NCBI RefSeq assembly: GCF_036860675.1
Contig: NZ_JAYKGK010000009.1
Span: forward strand, 62,001 to 126,000
Source of the DNA: Rosettibacter primus
Lineage (GTDB): Bacteria; Bacteroidota; Ignavibacteria; Ignavibacteriales; Melioribacteraceae
Reading direction: 5' to 3'
Length of the DNA: 64,000 bases
Below the pieces are notes generated by a model. That model was not told the origin of the DNA. It was given only the letters and a program-made list of their open reading frames with translations, and made no database searches. Each line of letters opens with the position of its first letter. The first letter of the stretch is position 1. Position numbers and translations under genes: made by a program. Shown here in pieces: positions 18,157 through 26,806 of the stretch.

Positions 18157-18846
18157 ATGAAAACTTTCGCAATTATACCTGCTGGTGGAAAAGGATTAAG
18201 AATTAATTCTGAAATTCCAAAACAATTTTTATCTATTAATGATAAAGAAATAATCGCTTATACTATTGATGTATTTCAAAAATGTAATCTGGTAGATGAA
18301 ATAATTATAGCTTCACAGAAAGATTACTTTGAACTATTAAATCATATTAAATTAAGATATTCTTTTACAAAAATTACTAAAATAGTTGAAGGAGGAAGGG
18401 AAAGACAATTTTCTGTATTTAATGCTGTAAAATCTATAATTGCAAATGATGATGATTTAATTATAGTTCATGATGCAGTAAGACCATTACTGCCACTTTC
18501 TGTTTTAGAAAATGCAATTAAAACAGCAACCCAATATGGGAGTTCAATTGTAGCTATCAAAGCAAAAGATACACTGGTTAAAGGTAATGAATTCGTAGAA
18601 GATTACATCGATAGAAAAGAAATTTATTATGTTCAAACTCCACAAGTTTTCCAGTATAAAATTTTTTATGAATCTATGAAAAAAGCAGAAAAAGATAAAT
18701 TCATTGGAACAGATGAATCTATGATACTAAAAAATGCAGGTTACAAAGTTAAAATTGTTGAAGGTTCTGCATTTAATTTTAAAATTACAACAAAAGATGA
18801 CTTAAAACTTTTTTCTTTAATATCACAAAGCAATGAACGTTATTAA
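18157..18846 (+). CDS. ispD: 2-C-methyl-D-erythritol 4-phosphate cytidylyltransferase
   Basis: IspD is the CTP-using third step of the MEP isoprenoid pathway. The 229-residue protein opens with the nucleotide loop IPAGGKGLRI and IPKQFL. It continues with VEGGRERQFSV, IVHDAVRPLL and IDRKEIYYVQTPQVF, ending with KITTKDDLKL. It follows the queA terminator, so it must have its own promoter in the 25-nt gap or depend on read-through. No other MEP gene is adjacent. Confidence 0.96.
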   Translation: MKTFAIIPAGGKGLRINSEIPKQFLSINDKEIIAYTIDVFQKCNLVDEIIIASQKDYFELLNHIKLRYSFTKITKIVEGGRERQFSVFNAVKSIIANDDDLIIVHDAVRPLLPLSVLENAIKTATQYGSSIVAIKAKDTLVKGNEFVEDYIDRKEIYYVQTPQVFQYKIFYESMKKAEKDKFIGTDESMILKNAGYKVKIVEGSAFNFKITTKDDLKLFSLISQSNERY

Positions 18847-18907
18847 CATTTGAATTGTTTATCAATTAGTTTTTATCTAATTTTTCAACACAAAATTTTT
18901 TGGTGAT

Positions 18908-19588
18908 ATGTTAAACTTAGTATTTGTTATAATTCTTTCATATTTAGTTGGTTCTATTCCAACAAGCATAATTATAAGCAGACTTGTAAAAGGAATTGAT
19001 ATAAGAAATTACGGCAGCAAAAATGCCGGTGGTACAAATGTATTTAGGGTGCTTGGATGGAAATGGGGTCTACTTACAATCATTCTTGATGCATTCAAAG
19101 GTGCTGTTGCAGTTATAATTATTGCAAGGATGTATCTTGATAACATCCCATTTAACAATGTTACCCCATTTGATGATTTTACACTCATTCAGATATTTTG
19201 TGGTGTAGCCGCTGTAATTGGTCACATATGGACAGTATTTGCTGGCTTCAAAGGTGGAAAAGGAATTGCAACTGCTCTCGGATTTCTAATTACAATAATT
19301 ACAGTTGATATGCTTTTAGCATTGGGAATCTTTTTAGTTGTAGTTTACTTATCTCGTTATGTTTCGCTTGGTTCTCTTACTGCCGCTGTATCAGTACCAA
19401 TTATATTAATTGTCAGAGAAAATATATTTGGTGTCCATATACCAGGCTACAATACAATTTTACCATTCATAATTGCATTATCATTATTGGTAATTTACAC
19501 ACATCGAAAAAATATTGACCGCCTGCTTAAAGGAAGCGAGCACCAAATTTCATTTTCAAAATCGGACAAATCAAAAACTAATAATTAA
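18908..19588 (+). CDS. plsY: acyl-phosphate:glycerol-3-phosphate acyltransferase PlsY
   Basis: PlsY makes lysophosphatidic acid, the first step of phospholipid synthesis, in the inner membrane. The 226-residue protein has about five membrane helices and the three cytosolic family motifs: GSIPTS near residue 16, SKNAGGTNVFRVLG (about 37-50), and GHIWTVFAGFKGGKGIATALG (about 107-127). GGTG lies close to the ATG. It is followed after 3 nt by gpsA, which makes its glycerol-3-phosphate substrate, a classic pairing. Confidence 0.96.
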   Translation: MLNLVFVIILSYLVGSIPTSIIISRLVKGIDIRNYGSKNAGGTNVFRVLGWKWGLLTIILDAFKGAVAVIIIARMYLDNIPFNNVTPFDDFTLIQIFCGVAAVIGHIWTVFAGFKGGKGIATALGFLITIITVDMLLALGIFLVVVYLSRYVSLGSLTAAVSVPIILIVRENIFGVHIPGYNTILPFIIALSLLVIYTHRKNIDRLLKGSEHQISFSKSDKSKTNN

Positions 19589-19591
19589 GTA

Positions 19592-20593
19592 ATGAGAATT
19601 TCGGTTTTAGGTGCAGGTGGCTGGGGTACAACCCTGGCAATATTGCTATTTTACAATGGCCACGATGTTACCTTATGGGAATATAAACGCCATTATGCAA
19701 AAGTGCTCGACAAAACAAGAGAAAATAAAATTTATTTGCCGGGGATAAAAATTCCAGAAGATATTAAAATTACACATTCACTCGAAGAAAGCTGCGACAA
19801 TAAGCATTTTATTGTTCTTGCTATTCCAACTCAATTTATCCGTAGCGTTTTAGCTCAAATGAAGGATTTTAATTTTAGAAATACAACATTTGTTAATGTT
19901 GCAAAAGGAATTGAAAAAGATTCACTTAAAACTGTATCTCAAATTATACTTGATGAATTAAAAAAAATATCACCATCACAAATTGGTGTTCTTTCGGGTC
20001 CAAGTCACGCTGAAGAAGTTAGCAGAAAAATTCCTACAGCAGTTGTAGCAGCATCTTCAAATGGAGACACAGCAAAACAAATTCAATCTACTTTTATAAC
20101 TTCATACTTCAGAGTTTATTCATCTATAGATATTCTTGGAGTTGAATATGGTGGTGCATTAAAAAATGTAATTGCTATCGGGGCAGGAATAGTTGATGGA
20201 GCAAAATTTGGAGATAACACAAAAGCTGCAATAATGACTCGAGGAATAGCTGAAATTTCCAGACTTGGAATTGCTCTGGGTGCACGTCCAGAAACATTTT
20301 CAGGTCTTTCAGGAATGGGAGACCTGATTGTAACATGTATGAGTAAACACAGCAGAAACAGATATGTTGGCGAACAAATTGGAATGGGAAAAAAATTAAA
20401 AGATGTTTTAAAATCAATGCAGATGGTAGCAGAGGGAGTTGAAACAAGCCGTTCTGTTTATCAACTGTCAATAAAACATAATATTGAAACACCTATATGC
20501 ACTGCTGTCTACAAAATCCTTTTTGAAGATCTTGACCCTATTAAAGCAACTTACGAATTAATGACACGTGATATGAAAGCAGAAGACGAGTAA
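19592..20593 (+). CDS. gpsA: glycerol-3-phosphate dehydrogenase [NAD(P)+]
   Basis: GpsA reduces dihydroxyacetone phosphate to sn-glycerol 3-phosphate for phospholipids. This 333-residue protein starts with the Rossmann loop VLGAGGWGTTLA, then has AIPTQFIRSV, GPSHAEEV, the catalytic Lys in YGGALKNVIAIGAGI, and the substrate motif GLSGMGDLIVTC. The gap to plsY is 3 nt, so the pair forms one transcription unit. Confidence 0.97.
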   Translation: MRISVLGAGGWGTTLAILLFYNGHDVTLWEYKRHYAKVLDKTRENKIYLPGIKIPEDIKITHSLEESCDNKHFIVLAIPTQFIRSVLAQMKDFNFRNTTFVNVAKGIEKDSLKTVSQIILDELKKISPSQIGVLSGPSHAEEVSRKIPTAVVAASSNGDTAKQIQSTFITSYFRVYSSIDILGVEYGGALKNVIAIGAGIVDGAKFGDNTKAAIMTRGIAEISRLGIALGARPETFSGLSGMGDLIVTCMSKHSRNRYVGEQIGMGKKLKDVLKSMQMVAEGVETSRSVYQLSIKHNIETPICTAVYKILFEDLDPIKATYELMTRDMKAEDE

Positions 20594-20673
20594 TTAATTC
20601 CTATTTTACTTACTCCCCCATTATTATATAATTCTATTTTAATTTATTATATTTTCTTAAAAAATTTCATCAC

Positions 20674-22851
20674 ATGTCAGAAAATCTTTCAATATCTGTT
20701 CAGTATTTAAAATCTGTTGGCCCGAAAAGAGCTGAAGCATTTTCTAAAATTGGAATTAATACTATCCGCGATTTATTATTTTACTTTCCTTCAAAGTATC
20801 TTGACCGTTCAACAATTTTAAATTCCATAAAAGTAATTCAATATATCCGAGATGGTTATCAAGGTGAAGTAACAATTTTAGGTGAGGTAATTGACAAAGA
20901 AACAATTCATTACGGGAAAAAAAGTATTTTCAAAGTAAGAATGAAAGATTCTACAGGAATATTTGAATGTGTATGGTTTCAAGGGATAAAATATTTTATT
21001 GATGTTTTTAACGAAGGTGATTTTTTTGCTATTTCAGCAAAACCAGTTCTTACTAAGTATGGTCATCTTCAATTCGTTCACCCTGATTTCGATAGAATAT
21101 CAAAAAATGAATCAACTGATTTTTTACATACTGGAAAAATTATTCCATTTTATAGAGTACCAAAAGAATTACGAGATAGCAACCTTGGCGATTTTAGTTT
21201 AAGAAAGATTATTCATCAAGCAGTAGAAAAATATTCTGACTATATTGAAGAAACTCTCCCACAATATTTACTTGATGAGAAAAATATCCTTCCTATCAAC
21301 AAAGCTGTAAAAAACATGCACTTCCCGATTGACAACAAATCACTCATAGAAGCTAAAAAGCGTTTAAAATTTGAGGAACTTTTTTATTTCGAATGTCTTG
21401 TTGCACTAAGAAAAAAATTAATTGGCAGTAAAAGAAAAAATTTTTTTATCAAAGTTAAACCCGAACCAATAAAAAAATTTTTAGATTCTCTTCCTTTCCA
21501 GTTAACAAAAGCTCAACTAAAAGTTTTACATGAAATAAGAAAAGACCTTGAAAGTGATAAACCTATGAACCGATTACTTCAGGGAGATGTAGGTAGCGGA
21601 AAAACAATTGTGGCTCTAATTGCAATGTTAATAGTTATAACTAATGGTTGTCAAGCTATCCTCATGGCGCCAACAGAAATATTAGCCGACCAGCATTATA
21701 AAAATATTTCAAAATTATTAGAATGTATGAATATCAAAGTAAACTTATTGATTGGTGGTCAGAAAAAATCAGAACGGGAAAAAATTCTTGATGAAATTAA
21801 AAATGGAACAGCACAAATAATAATTGGCACTCACGCTCTAATTGAAGAGAATGTTGATTTCCATAAAGTCGGTCTTATTGTTATTGATGAACAGCATCGA
21901 TTCGGTGTTATGCAAAGGTCAGAATTAATTAAAAAAGGGTTCAATCCCGATGTATTAATTATGACTGCAACTCCAATACCACGCACATTATCATTAACAT
22001 TATATGGAGACCTTGATATTTCAATAATTGATGAAATGCCTGCCAACAGAAAACCTATTAAAACTGTGCTTCGTGGTGAAAGTAAATTACCAGATGTTTA
22101 TAAATTTATTAGAGATAAAGTCAAGGAAGGATATCAAACTTATCTTGTTTATCCGCTAATTGAAGAATCTGAAAAATCTGAGCTTAAAGCTGCTGAATCA
22201 TATTACAACAGTTTGAAAGAAAATTATTTGAAAGATTTAAAAATTGGACTTATTCATGGCAGAATGAAATGGCAGGAAAAAGAAAAAGTGATGCTTGATT
22301 TTGCTGCTAAAAAATATGATGTGTTAGTATCAACAACAGTCATAGAAGTTGGAATTGATATACCTGATGCCAATATAATTGTAATTAATGATGCTTTTCG
22401 ATTTGGATTATCACAGTTACATCAACTTCGTGGAAGAGTTGGAAGAAGTGATAAACAAGCTTATTGCATTTTAATTACAAAAGATGAATTTGCCGTTCAC
22501 ACAAATCAATTAGAATTTAACTTCGATTATTTATCACCTGCTCAAATAGAAAAGAATAAAACTATTATAAGATTAAATTCAATGGTGAAATTAAATAATG
22601 GATTTGAGTTATCGGAAATTGATTTAAAGCTTAGAGGGCCTGGAGATATTTTCGGGACAAAACAAAGTGGATTACCAGAATTAAAATATTCTGATATCAT
22701 TGAAGATTCAGAAATACTTTATGATGCAAAAGAAACAGCATTCACTATAATTAATAACGACCCACATTTATCTACCGAAAAAAATTTTATAATCAAAAAA
22801 GTTTTAAAAGAAAATTATCAACACAATCTTTTTCTTTCTCAAATTGCATAA
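20674..22851 (+). CDS. recG: ATP-dependent DNA helicase RecG
   Basis: RecG remodels stalled replication forks and Holliday junctions. The 725-residue protein has an N-terminal OB/wedge domain (about 55-165) and helicase motifs I (LLQGDVGSGKT), Ia (APTEILADQH), II (VIDEQHRFGV, the RecG-type DEQH) and III (TATPIPRTL). The C-terminal RecA lobe carries HGRMKWQEKE, STTVIEVGIDIP and QLRGRVGRS. At this length it is near the family norm. An 80-nt gap separates it from gpsA, with no terminator seen. Confidence 0.97.
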   Translation: MSENLSISVQYLKSVGPKRAEAFSKIGINTIRDLLFYFPSKYLDRSTILNSIKVIQYIRDGYQGEVTILGEVIDKETIHYGKKSIFKVRMKDSTGIFECVWFQGIKYFIDVFNEGDFFAISAKPVLTKYGHLQFVHPDFDRISKNESTDFLHTGKIIPFYRVPKELRDSNLGDFSLRKIIHQAVEKYSDYIEETLPQYLLDEKNILPINKAVKNMHFPIDNKSLIEAKKRLKFEELFYFECLVALRKKLIGSKRKNFFIKVKPEPIKKFLDSLPFQLTKAQLKVLHEIRKDLESDKPMNRLLQGDVGSGKTIVALIAMLIVITNGCQAILMAPTEILADQHYKNISKLLECMNIKVNLLIGGQKKSEREKILDEIKNGTAQIIIGTHALIEENVDFHKVGLIVIDEQHRFGVMQRSELIKKGFNPDVLIMTATPIPRTLSLTLYGDLDISIIDEMPANRKPIKTVLRGESKLPDVYKFIRDKVKEGYQTYLVYPLIEESEKSELKAAESYYNSLKENYLKDLKIGLIHGRMKWQEKEKVMLDFAAKKYDVLVSTTVIEVGIDIPDANIIVINDAFRFGLSQLHQLRGRVGRSDKQAYCILITKDEFAVHTNQLEFNFDYLSPAQIEKNKTIIRLNSMVKLNNGFELSEIDLKLRGPGDIFGTKQSGLPELKYSDIIEDSEILYDAKETAFTIINNDPHLSTEKNFIIKKVLKENYQHNLFLSQIA

Positions 22852-22874
22852 CACTTCGTAAAAAATTTTTTATC

Positions 22875-22892
22875 ACAAAAAAATTTTTTTGT
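22875..22892. repeat. AT-only 18-bp perfect palindrome after recG
   Basis: An ACA7T7GT sequence forms a perfect 18-bp palindrome, preceded by another A-run/T-run. It could act as a weak terminator or simply as bent DNA upstream of the next promoter. The 9-mer GTAACAAAC occurs at 22891-22899 and again at 22932-22940, flanking that promoter. Confidence 0.35.
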
Positions 22893-22902
22893 AACAAACT
22901 TC

Positions 22903-22930
22903 TTGAAAAAAAATTTTAAATGAGTATATT
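22903..22930 (+). promoter_or_regulatory. sigma70-like promoter of the ATP-grasp/aminomutase operon
   Basis: TTGAAA (22903-22908) and TATATT (22925-22930) are 16 bp apart. The expected transcript start near 22937 is followed by AGAAGG (22945-22950), a good ribosome binding site, 7 nt before the ATT triplet at 22958 that I propose as start codon. Confidence 0.55.
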
Positions 22931-22957
22931 GGTAACAAACAATTAGAAGGATTTTGT

Positions 22958-24034
22958 ATTAGTTCTTTTTTACTAAATAGGAAACTCAGAGTAGCACTTA
23001 CATACAATTTAAAACCGGAAGAAGAAAATTCTTTCGAAGGCAAATTTCTCTCTCTTCAAAAGAATACAAACGAAATTTTATTTGATAAATATGCTGAGTG
23101 GGATACACTTGAAACAATTAATGCAGTTAAAGATGCGCTTGAATTGTTTAATGATGTTATTATGATAGAAGCAAATGAAGATGCTTATGAAAAATTTAGG
23201 AAACATAAACCTGATATAGTTTTTAATATTGCTGAAGGTGCTAATGGAATAAGCAGAGAAGCACAAATACCAGCAATGTTAGATATGCTTCAAATCCCTT
23301 ATACAGGTTCAGATCCATTAACACTTGCAACTTGTTTAGATAAAGCACGAACGAAAGAAATTCTTTCATATCATAAAATTCCTACAGCAAAATTTCTATA
23401 TGTAGAAACATTAAGTGATTTAAGAAACTTTAACCTCAATTTCCCTGTTATTGTAAAACCAGTTGGAGAAGGTTCGAGCAAAGGCATATTCAATTCTTCT
23501 TTTGTTAATAGCATTCAAGAATTAAAAGAAAGATTGGAATATAATTTGGAAATTTATAAACAACCATTTTTAATTGAAGAATATTTGCCGGGAAGAGAAT
23601 TTACAGTTGCTATAATTGGAAATAATTCGGACATAGAAGTTCTTCCAATTGTTGAAATTAATTTTGATGAATTACCTGAAGGTTTGATGCCAATTTATTC
23701 ATACGAAGCAAAATGGATTGTAGATACTCGTGATAATCCTCTGAGAATTTTTTCTTGTCCTGCTGAAATCGATAAAAATCTTGAAAAGAAAATAAAAGAT
23801 GTTGCACTAAAATCTTATAAAATATTAAGATGCAGGGACTGGAGCAGAATTGATATCAGACTTGACAGAGATGGAGTACCAAGCATACTTGAAATTAATC
23901 CGTTGCCGGGTATACTTCCAGACCCGGATGATAATTCATGTTTTCCAAAAGCTGCACGTGCAGCTGGACTTTCTTATGAAGAAATGATTAACAAAGTTTT
24001 ATTCACAGCAGTTAAAAGATACAATTTAGTATGA
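22958..24034 (+). CDS. D-alanine-D-alanine ligase-like ATP-grasp protein (apparent AUU start)
   Basis: Read from 22958 this is 358 residues, the normal Ddl length. The visible motifs are NIAEGANGISREAQIP, the ATP-grasp Lys in FPVIVKPVGEGSSKG, the hinge IEEYLPGREF and the Mg-binding Asn in LEINPLPG, followed by a Ddl-like loop ending in FPKAARAAG. From the in-frame stop at 22904 to 23143 the frame contains no ATG, GTG, TTG or CTG. The first is a TTG at 23144, which would delete the N-terminal domain (LRVALTYNLKPEE). A promoter and an AGAAGG site point to ATT at 22958. It forms an amide bond between amino-acid-like substrates, but its place with lysine 2,3-aminomutase argues against a simple peptidoglycan role. 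Confidence 0.78.
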   Translation: MSSFLLNRKLRVALTYNLKPEEENSFEGKFLSLQKNTNEILFDKYAEWDTLETINAVKDALELFNDVIMIEANEDAYEKFRKHKPDIVFNIAEGANGISREAQIPAMLDMLQIPYTGSDPLTLATCLDKARTKEILSYHKIPTAKFLYVETLSDLRNFNLNFPVIVKPVGEGSSKGIFNSSFVNSIQELKERLEYNLEIYKQPFLIEEYLPGREFTVAIIGNNSDIEVLPIVEINFDELPEGLMPIYSYEAKWIVDTRDNPLRIFSCPAEIDKNLEKKIKDVALKSYKILRCRDWSRIDIRLDRDGVPSILEINPLPGILPDPDDNSCFPKAARAAGLSYEEMINKVLFTAVKRYNLV

Positions 24035-25089
24035 ACTTTGAAAGGAAAATATTGATTTGTTATAATGAACCAGTTCGTTACTATAAAAATTATTTAGGCA
24101 AAAAAACAAACAGCAAAGATGACAGTATTGATTTATCTGAAAGAGATTTCCTAAATCAGATTTCTGACATTAAGAAAATACTCAGCAAAAAATTTCTGGA
24201 AGTTAATACTCTTGCAGTAAACAGTGATATTAAGTCGTTCATCAAAAAAATTTTATACTACTCCCCTGATGTGATTATTAATTTTGTAGAATCCGTTGAG
24301 GGCAACTCGAATCTCGAAAGTTATGTTGCAGGTTTATATGATTTGCTTGGTATTCCATTTACAGGAAACAACTCGATAACTCTTGGAAATTGTTTGAATA
24401 AAGTTCGAACAAAACAAATACTAAAATCACATGGAATTAAAACACCTCGATATTTTATTGCTGAAGTTAATCAGTTCCCAAAATCATCAGAATTAAAATT
24501 AAGATTTCCAGTTATAACAAAACTTGTCCGTGAAGATGCAAGTATCGGAATATCTGAGTACTCAGTTATAAATAATTCCAAAGAACTAAAAGGTCAACTT
24601 GAATATCTTTTTGAAAATTATAATCAGGAAGTATTAATAGAAGAATACATCGAGGGTAGAGAATTAAATGTAGCAATACTTGGGAATCAAGTTCTCCCGA
24701 TTTCAGAAATTTGTTTTGATGGACTTCCAGAAAATTTACCAAAGATAATTACATATGAAGCTAAATGGTCGCCTGAAAGCACTTATTATAAAAATACAGT
24801 TCCTAAATGCCCTGCAGAACTAGAGGAAAAATTAAAATTAAGAATCGAGAAAATTGCATTGAAGGCATTTGATGCTTTAGAATGCAGAGATTATGCCAGA
24901 GTCGATATCAGATTAAGCAAAGAAAATATTCCTTATGTAATTGAAGTCAATCCAAATCCTGATATTTCGCCTGATGCTGGATTTATTAGGTCGGCCGCTG
25001 CAGCTAAAATTAGTTATGAAGAAGTTTTATATAAAATTACAGAGTTAGCACTACAAAGACAAAATTATGATACGCAAGCTGCAATATAA
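24031..25089 (+). CDS. second Ddl-like ATP-grasp ligase, divergent paralogue
   Basis: This 352-residue paralogue of the preceding gene overlaps it by the ATGA quartet. Shared motifs include NFVESVEGNSNLESY, CLNKVRTKQIL, FPVITKLVRED (ATP Lys), IEEYIEGREL and the metal ligand region YVIEVNPNP. The glycine-rich end of the second-substrate loop (LPG in the first protein, as in Ddl) is replaced by NPD (residues 309-311). The substrate is therefore probably not D-Ala. Tandem non-identical ligases suggest two sequential couplings or a heteromer. Residues 340-352 overlap the next gene. Confidence 0.75.
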   Translation: MNFERKILICYNEPVRYYKNYLGKKTNSKDDSIDLSERDFLNQISDIKKILSKKFLEVNTLAVNSDIKSFIKKILYYSPDVIINFVESVEGNSNLESYVAGLYDLLGIPFTGNNSITLGNCLNKVRTKQILKSHGIKTPRYFIAEVNQFPKSSELKLRFPVITKLVREDASIGISEYSVINNSKELKGQLEYLFENYNQEVLIEEYIEGRELNVAILGNQVLPISEICFDGLPENLPKIITYEAKWSPESTYYKNTVPKCPAELEEKLKLRIEKIALKAFDALECRDYARVDIRLSKENIPYVIEVNPNPDISPDAGFIRSAAAAKISYEEVLYKITELALQRQNYDTQAAI

Positions 25090-25537
25090 TGATCGAGATA
25101 AATTGATTGAAATAATTAATTGCACAGAAAATTTTAACGAAGAAGAAAAAAAAGTTGCAGTGGAATTAATTGATGAAGCTCTTTCAAAACCTGAACACGA
25201 ATACTATAATATCTATGTATACGTAAATGAAAATGAAGTTGATGGATATTATTGTATTGGCAAAAGAACTCTTACAGACGGGGTATATGATTTATATTGG
25301 ATTGTTGTAGATCCTAAAAAGCAAAATAAAGGAATAGGGAAACAATTATTGATTCATGCAGAAGAATTTGTAAAAGAAAGAAAAGGAAGATGGATTTTAG
25401 CAGAGACTTCATCAAAAGAGAGTTATAACGCAACAAGAAATTTTTATTTAAGAAATAATTATTCAGTACTGGCAGAAATAAAAGATTTTTATACAATAAA
25501 TGATAACCTCATAATATTTGGAAAATACTTAAAATAA
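25067..25537 (+). CDS. GNAT-family N-acetyltransferase
   Basis: This is a 156-residue single-domain GNAT. The acetyl-CoA loop follows YWIVVDPKKQNKGIGKQLL (motif A, QNKGIG), with a C-terminal Asn-Phe-Tyr region (TRNFYLRNNY). The ATG at 25067 lies inside the preceding ligase gene (23-nt overlap), so translation is coupled. It is much shorter than AblB, the beta-lysine acetyltransferase of the compatible-solute pathway, so equivalence is not implied. The likely substrate is the product or an intermediate of the neighbouring ligases and aminomutase. Confidence 0.8.
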   Translation: MIRKLQYNDRDKLIEIINCTENFNEEEKKVAVELIDEALSKPEHEYYNIYVYVNENEVDGYYCIGKRTLTDGVYDLYWIVVDPKKQNKGIGKQLLIHAEEFVKERKGRWILAETSSKESYNATRNFYLRNNYSVLAEIKDFYTINDNLIIFGKYLK

Positions 25538-25554
25538 ATTAAAGGGCAATTATT

Positions 25555-26733
25555 ATGGAACTCTGGCAGCAAATGATAAGGGACAGCATTCACTCGGTCG
25601 ACCAGCTTGTTAAAAAGTTCAACTTAGACAGAAAAGTAGCCGAAGAACTTGATGGATTCTTCCAGGCAAGGATTAATCCATATTATCTAAGCTTAATAAG
25701 ATATCCAGGAGATCCAATCTGGCTGCAATGCGTTCCAGATGTAAAAGAACTGGAAGATATCTCCGGTTATGAAGACCCGCTGCAAGAAGATGCAATGAGC
25801 CCTGTACCTAATATTACTCATCGTTATCCTGATAGAGCATTATTTTTAACAACAAGTCAATGCGGAATGTATTGCCGATTCTGCACTAGGAAAAGAAAAG
25901 TAGGCAACTCTGAAAAAATATCCATGAAACAACTTGAATCAGCATTTAAGTACCTTGAAGAACATACAGAGATAAGAGATGTTATTATGTCCGGTGGTGA
26001 CCCATTGATGCTCACAGATACAATGCTCGAAAAAATCTTAAAACGACTGAGACAAATCCCTCATATAGAAATTATTAGAATTGGGACACGCATGCCATGT
26101 GTTTTACCTCATAGAATAACTTCAAAACTTGTAGAAATGCTAAAAAAATATCATCCAATTTATGTTAACACACACTTTAATCATCCATGGGAAATCACAC
26201 CAGAAAGCACAAAAGCATGTGAAATGCTTGTAGATGCAGGAATTCCAGTAAATAACCAGGCAGTATTAATGAAAGGTGTAAATGATGATGCTGAAGTTCT
26301 AAAAGAATTATTTTTAAAACTTCTAAAGATACGAGTCAGGCCATATTATTTATTTATGGCAGATGAAACAAGAGGAGCTAATCATTTTCGTACAACACTT
26401 GATAAAGGATTAGAAATAATGTACAAACTTCGTGGAAATATAAGTGGATTAGCAATTCCACACTTTGTGATTGATGCCCCTGGTGGTGGCGGAAAGATTC
26501 CTGTATTACCTCAGTATATTTTACATAGAGATGAAGATAAAATTGTGATGAGAAATTATAAAAATGAAATTTTCATTTACCGTGAAGCCAAGCACGAAAA
26601 AACAGAATTAAAAGAGGAATCACAAATCCCTATTGAAATTTCTAATAAGAAAAATGGCAACACAAAGAAACCTAAAAACTATAAAAACATAACTACTGTT
26701 GAAATTCCACAATTAGAGACAAGTGAGAATTAA
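25555..26733 (+). CDS. kamA: lysine 2,3-aminomutase (KamA family radical SAM)
   Basis: This 392-residue enzyme would convert L-lysine to L-beta-lysine using SAM, a 4Fe-4S cluster and PLP. Cys103, Cys107 and Cys110 form the CxxxCxxC cluster motif. Asp270 and Asp307 match the lysine-binding Asp293 and Asp330 of the clostridial enzyme, and Lys314 in PGGGGKIP matches its PLP Lys337, with identical spacing of the last three. Glutamate 2,3-aminomutases differ at the two Asp positions, so lysine is the predicted substrate. It lacks the EpmB-type cluster context. A charged tail (about 345-392) extends past the usual end. It is the last gene of the ATP-grasp operon, 17 nt after the GNAT gene. Confidence 0.9.
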   Translation: MELWQQMIRDSIHSVDQLVKKFNLDRKVAEELDGFFQARINPYYLSLIRYPGDPIWLQCVPDVKELEDISGYEDPLQEDAMSPVPNITHRYPDRALFLTTSQCGMYCRFCTRKRKVGNSEKISMKQLESAFKYLEEHTEIRDVIMSGGDPLMLTDTMLEKILKRLRQIPHIEIIRIGTRMPCVLPHRITSKLVEMLKKYHPIYVNTHFNHPWEITPESTKACEMLVDAGIPVNNQAVLMKGVNDDAEVLKELFLKLLKIRVRPYYLFMADETRGANHFRTTLDKGLEIMYKLRGNISGLAIPHFVIDAPGGGGKIPVLPQYILHRDEDKIVMRNYKNEIFIYREAKHEKTELKEESQIPIEISNKKNGNTKKPKNYKNITTVEIPQLETSEN

Positions 26734-26759
26734 AAGGCTGCTTATTAATACTTTAAGAG

Positions 26760-26797
26760 GAATATAGAAATATTCAAAAGTTACTTTAGAGACTTTT
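26760..26797. terminator. weak hairpins between convergent operons
   Basis: The 73-nt gap between the two converging transcription units has GAATAT/ATATTC (26760-26765 with 26770-26775) and AAAAGT/ACTTTT (26776-26781 with 26792-26797). Both stems are short and AT-rich, with T-runs on either strand. A bidirectional terminator is plausible from position more than from stability. Confidence 0.35.
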
Positions 26798-26806
26798 ACT
26801 GTTGCT

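Noticed and set aside
22920..22946. Tiny ORF ATG...TAG (8 codons) in front of the ATP-grasp gene as a leader peptide
   Set aside because: It starts before the predicted transcript start and has no ribosome binding site.
23144..24034. TTG at 23144 as start of the first ATP-grasp gene
   Set aside because: It would remove about 62 residues, including the first strand of the fold, and has no ribosome binding site. The upstream frame codes for clear Ddl-like sequence.
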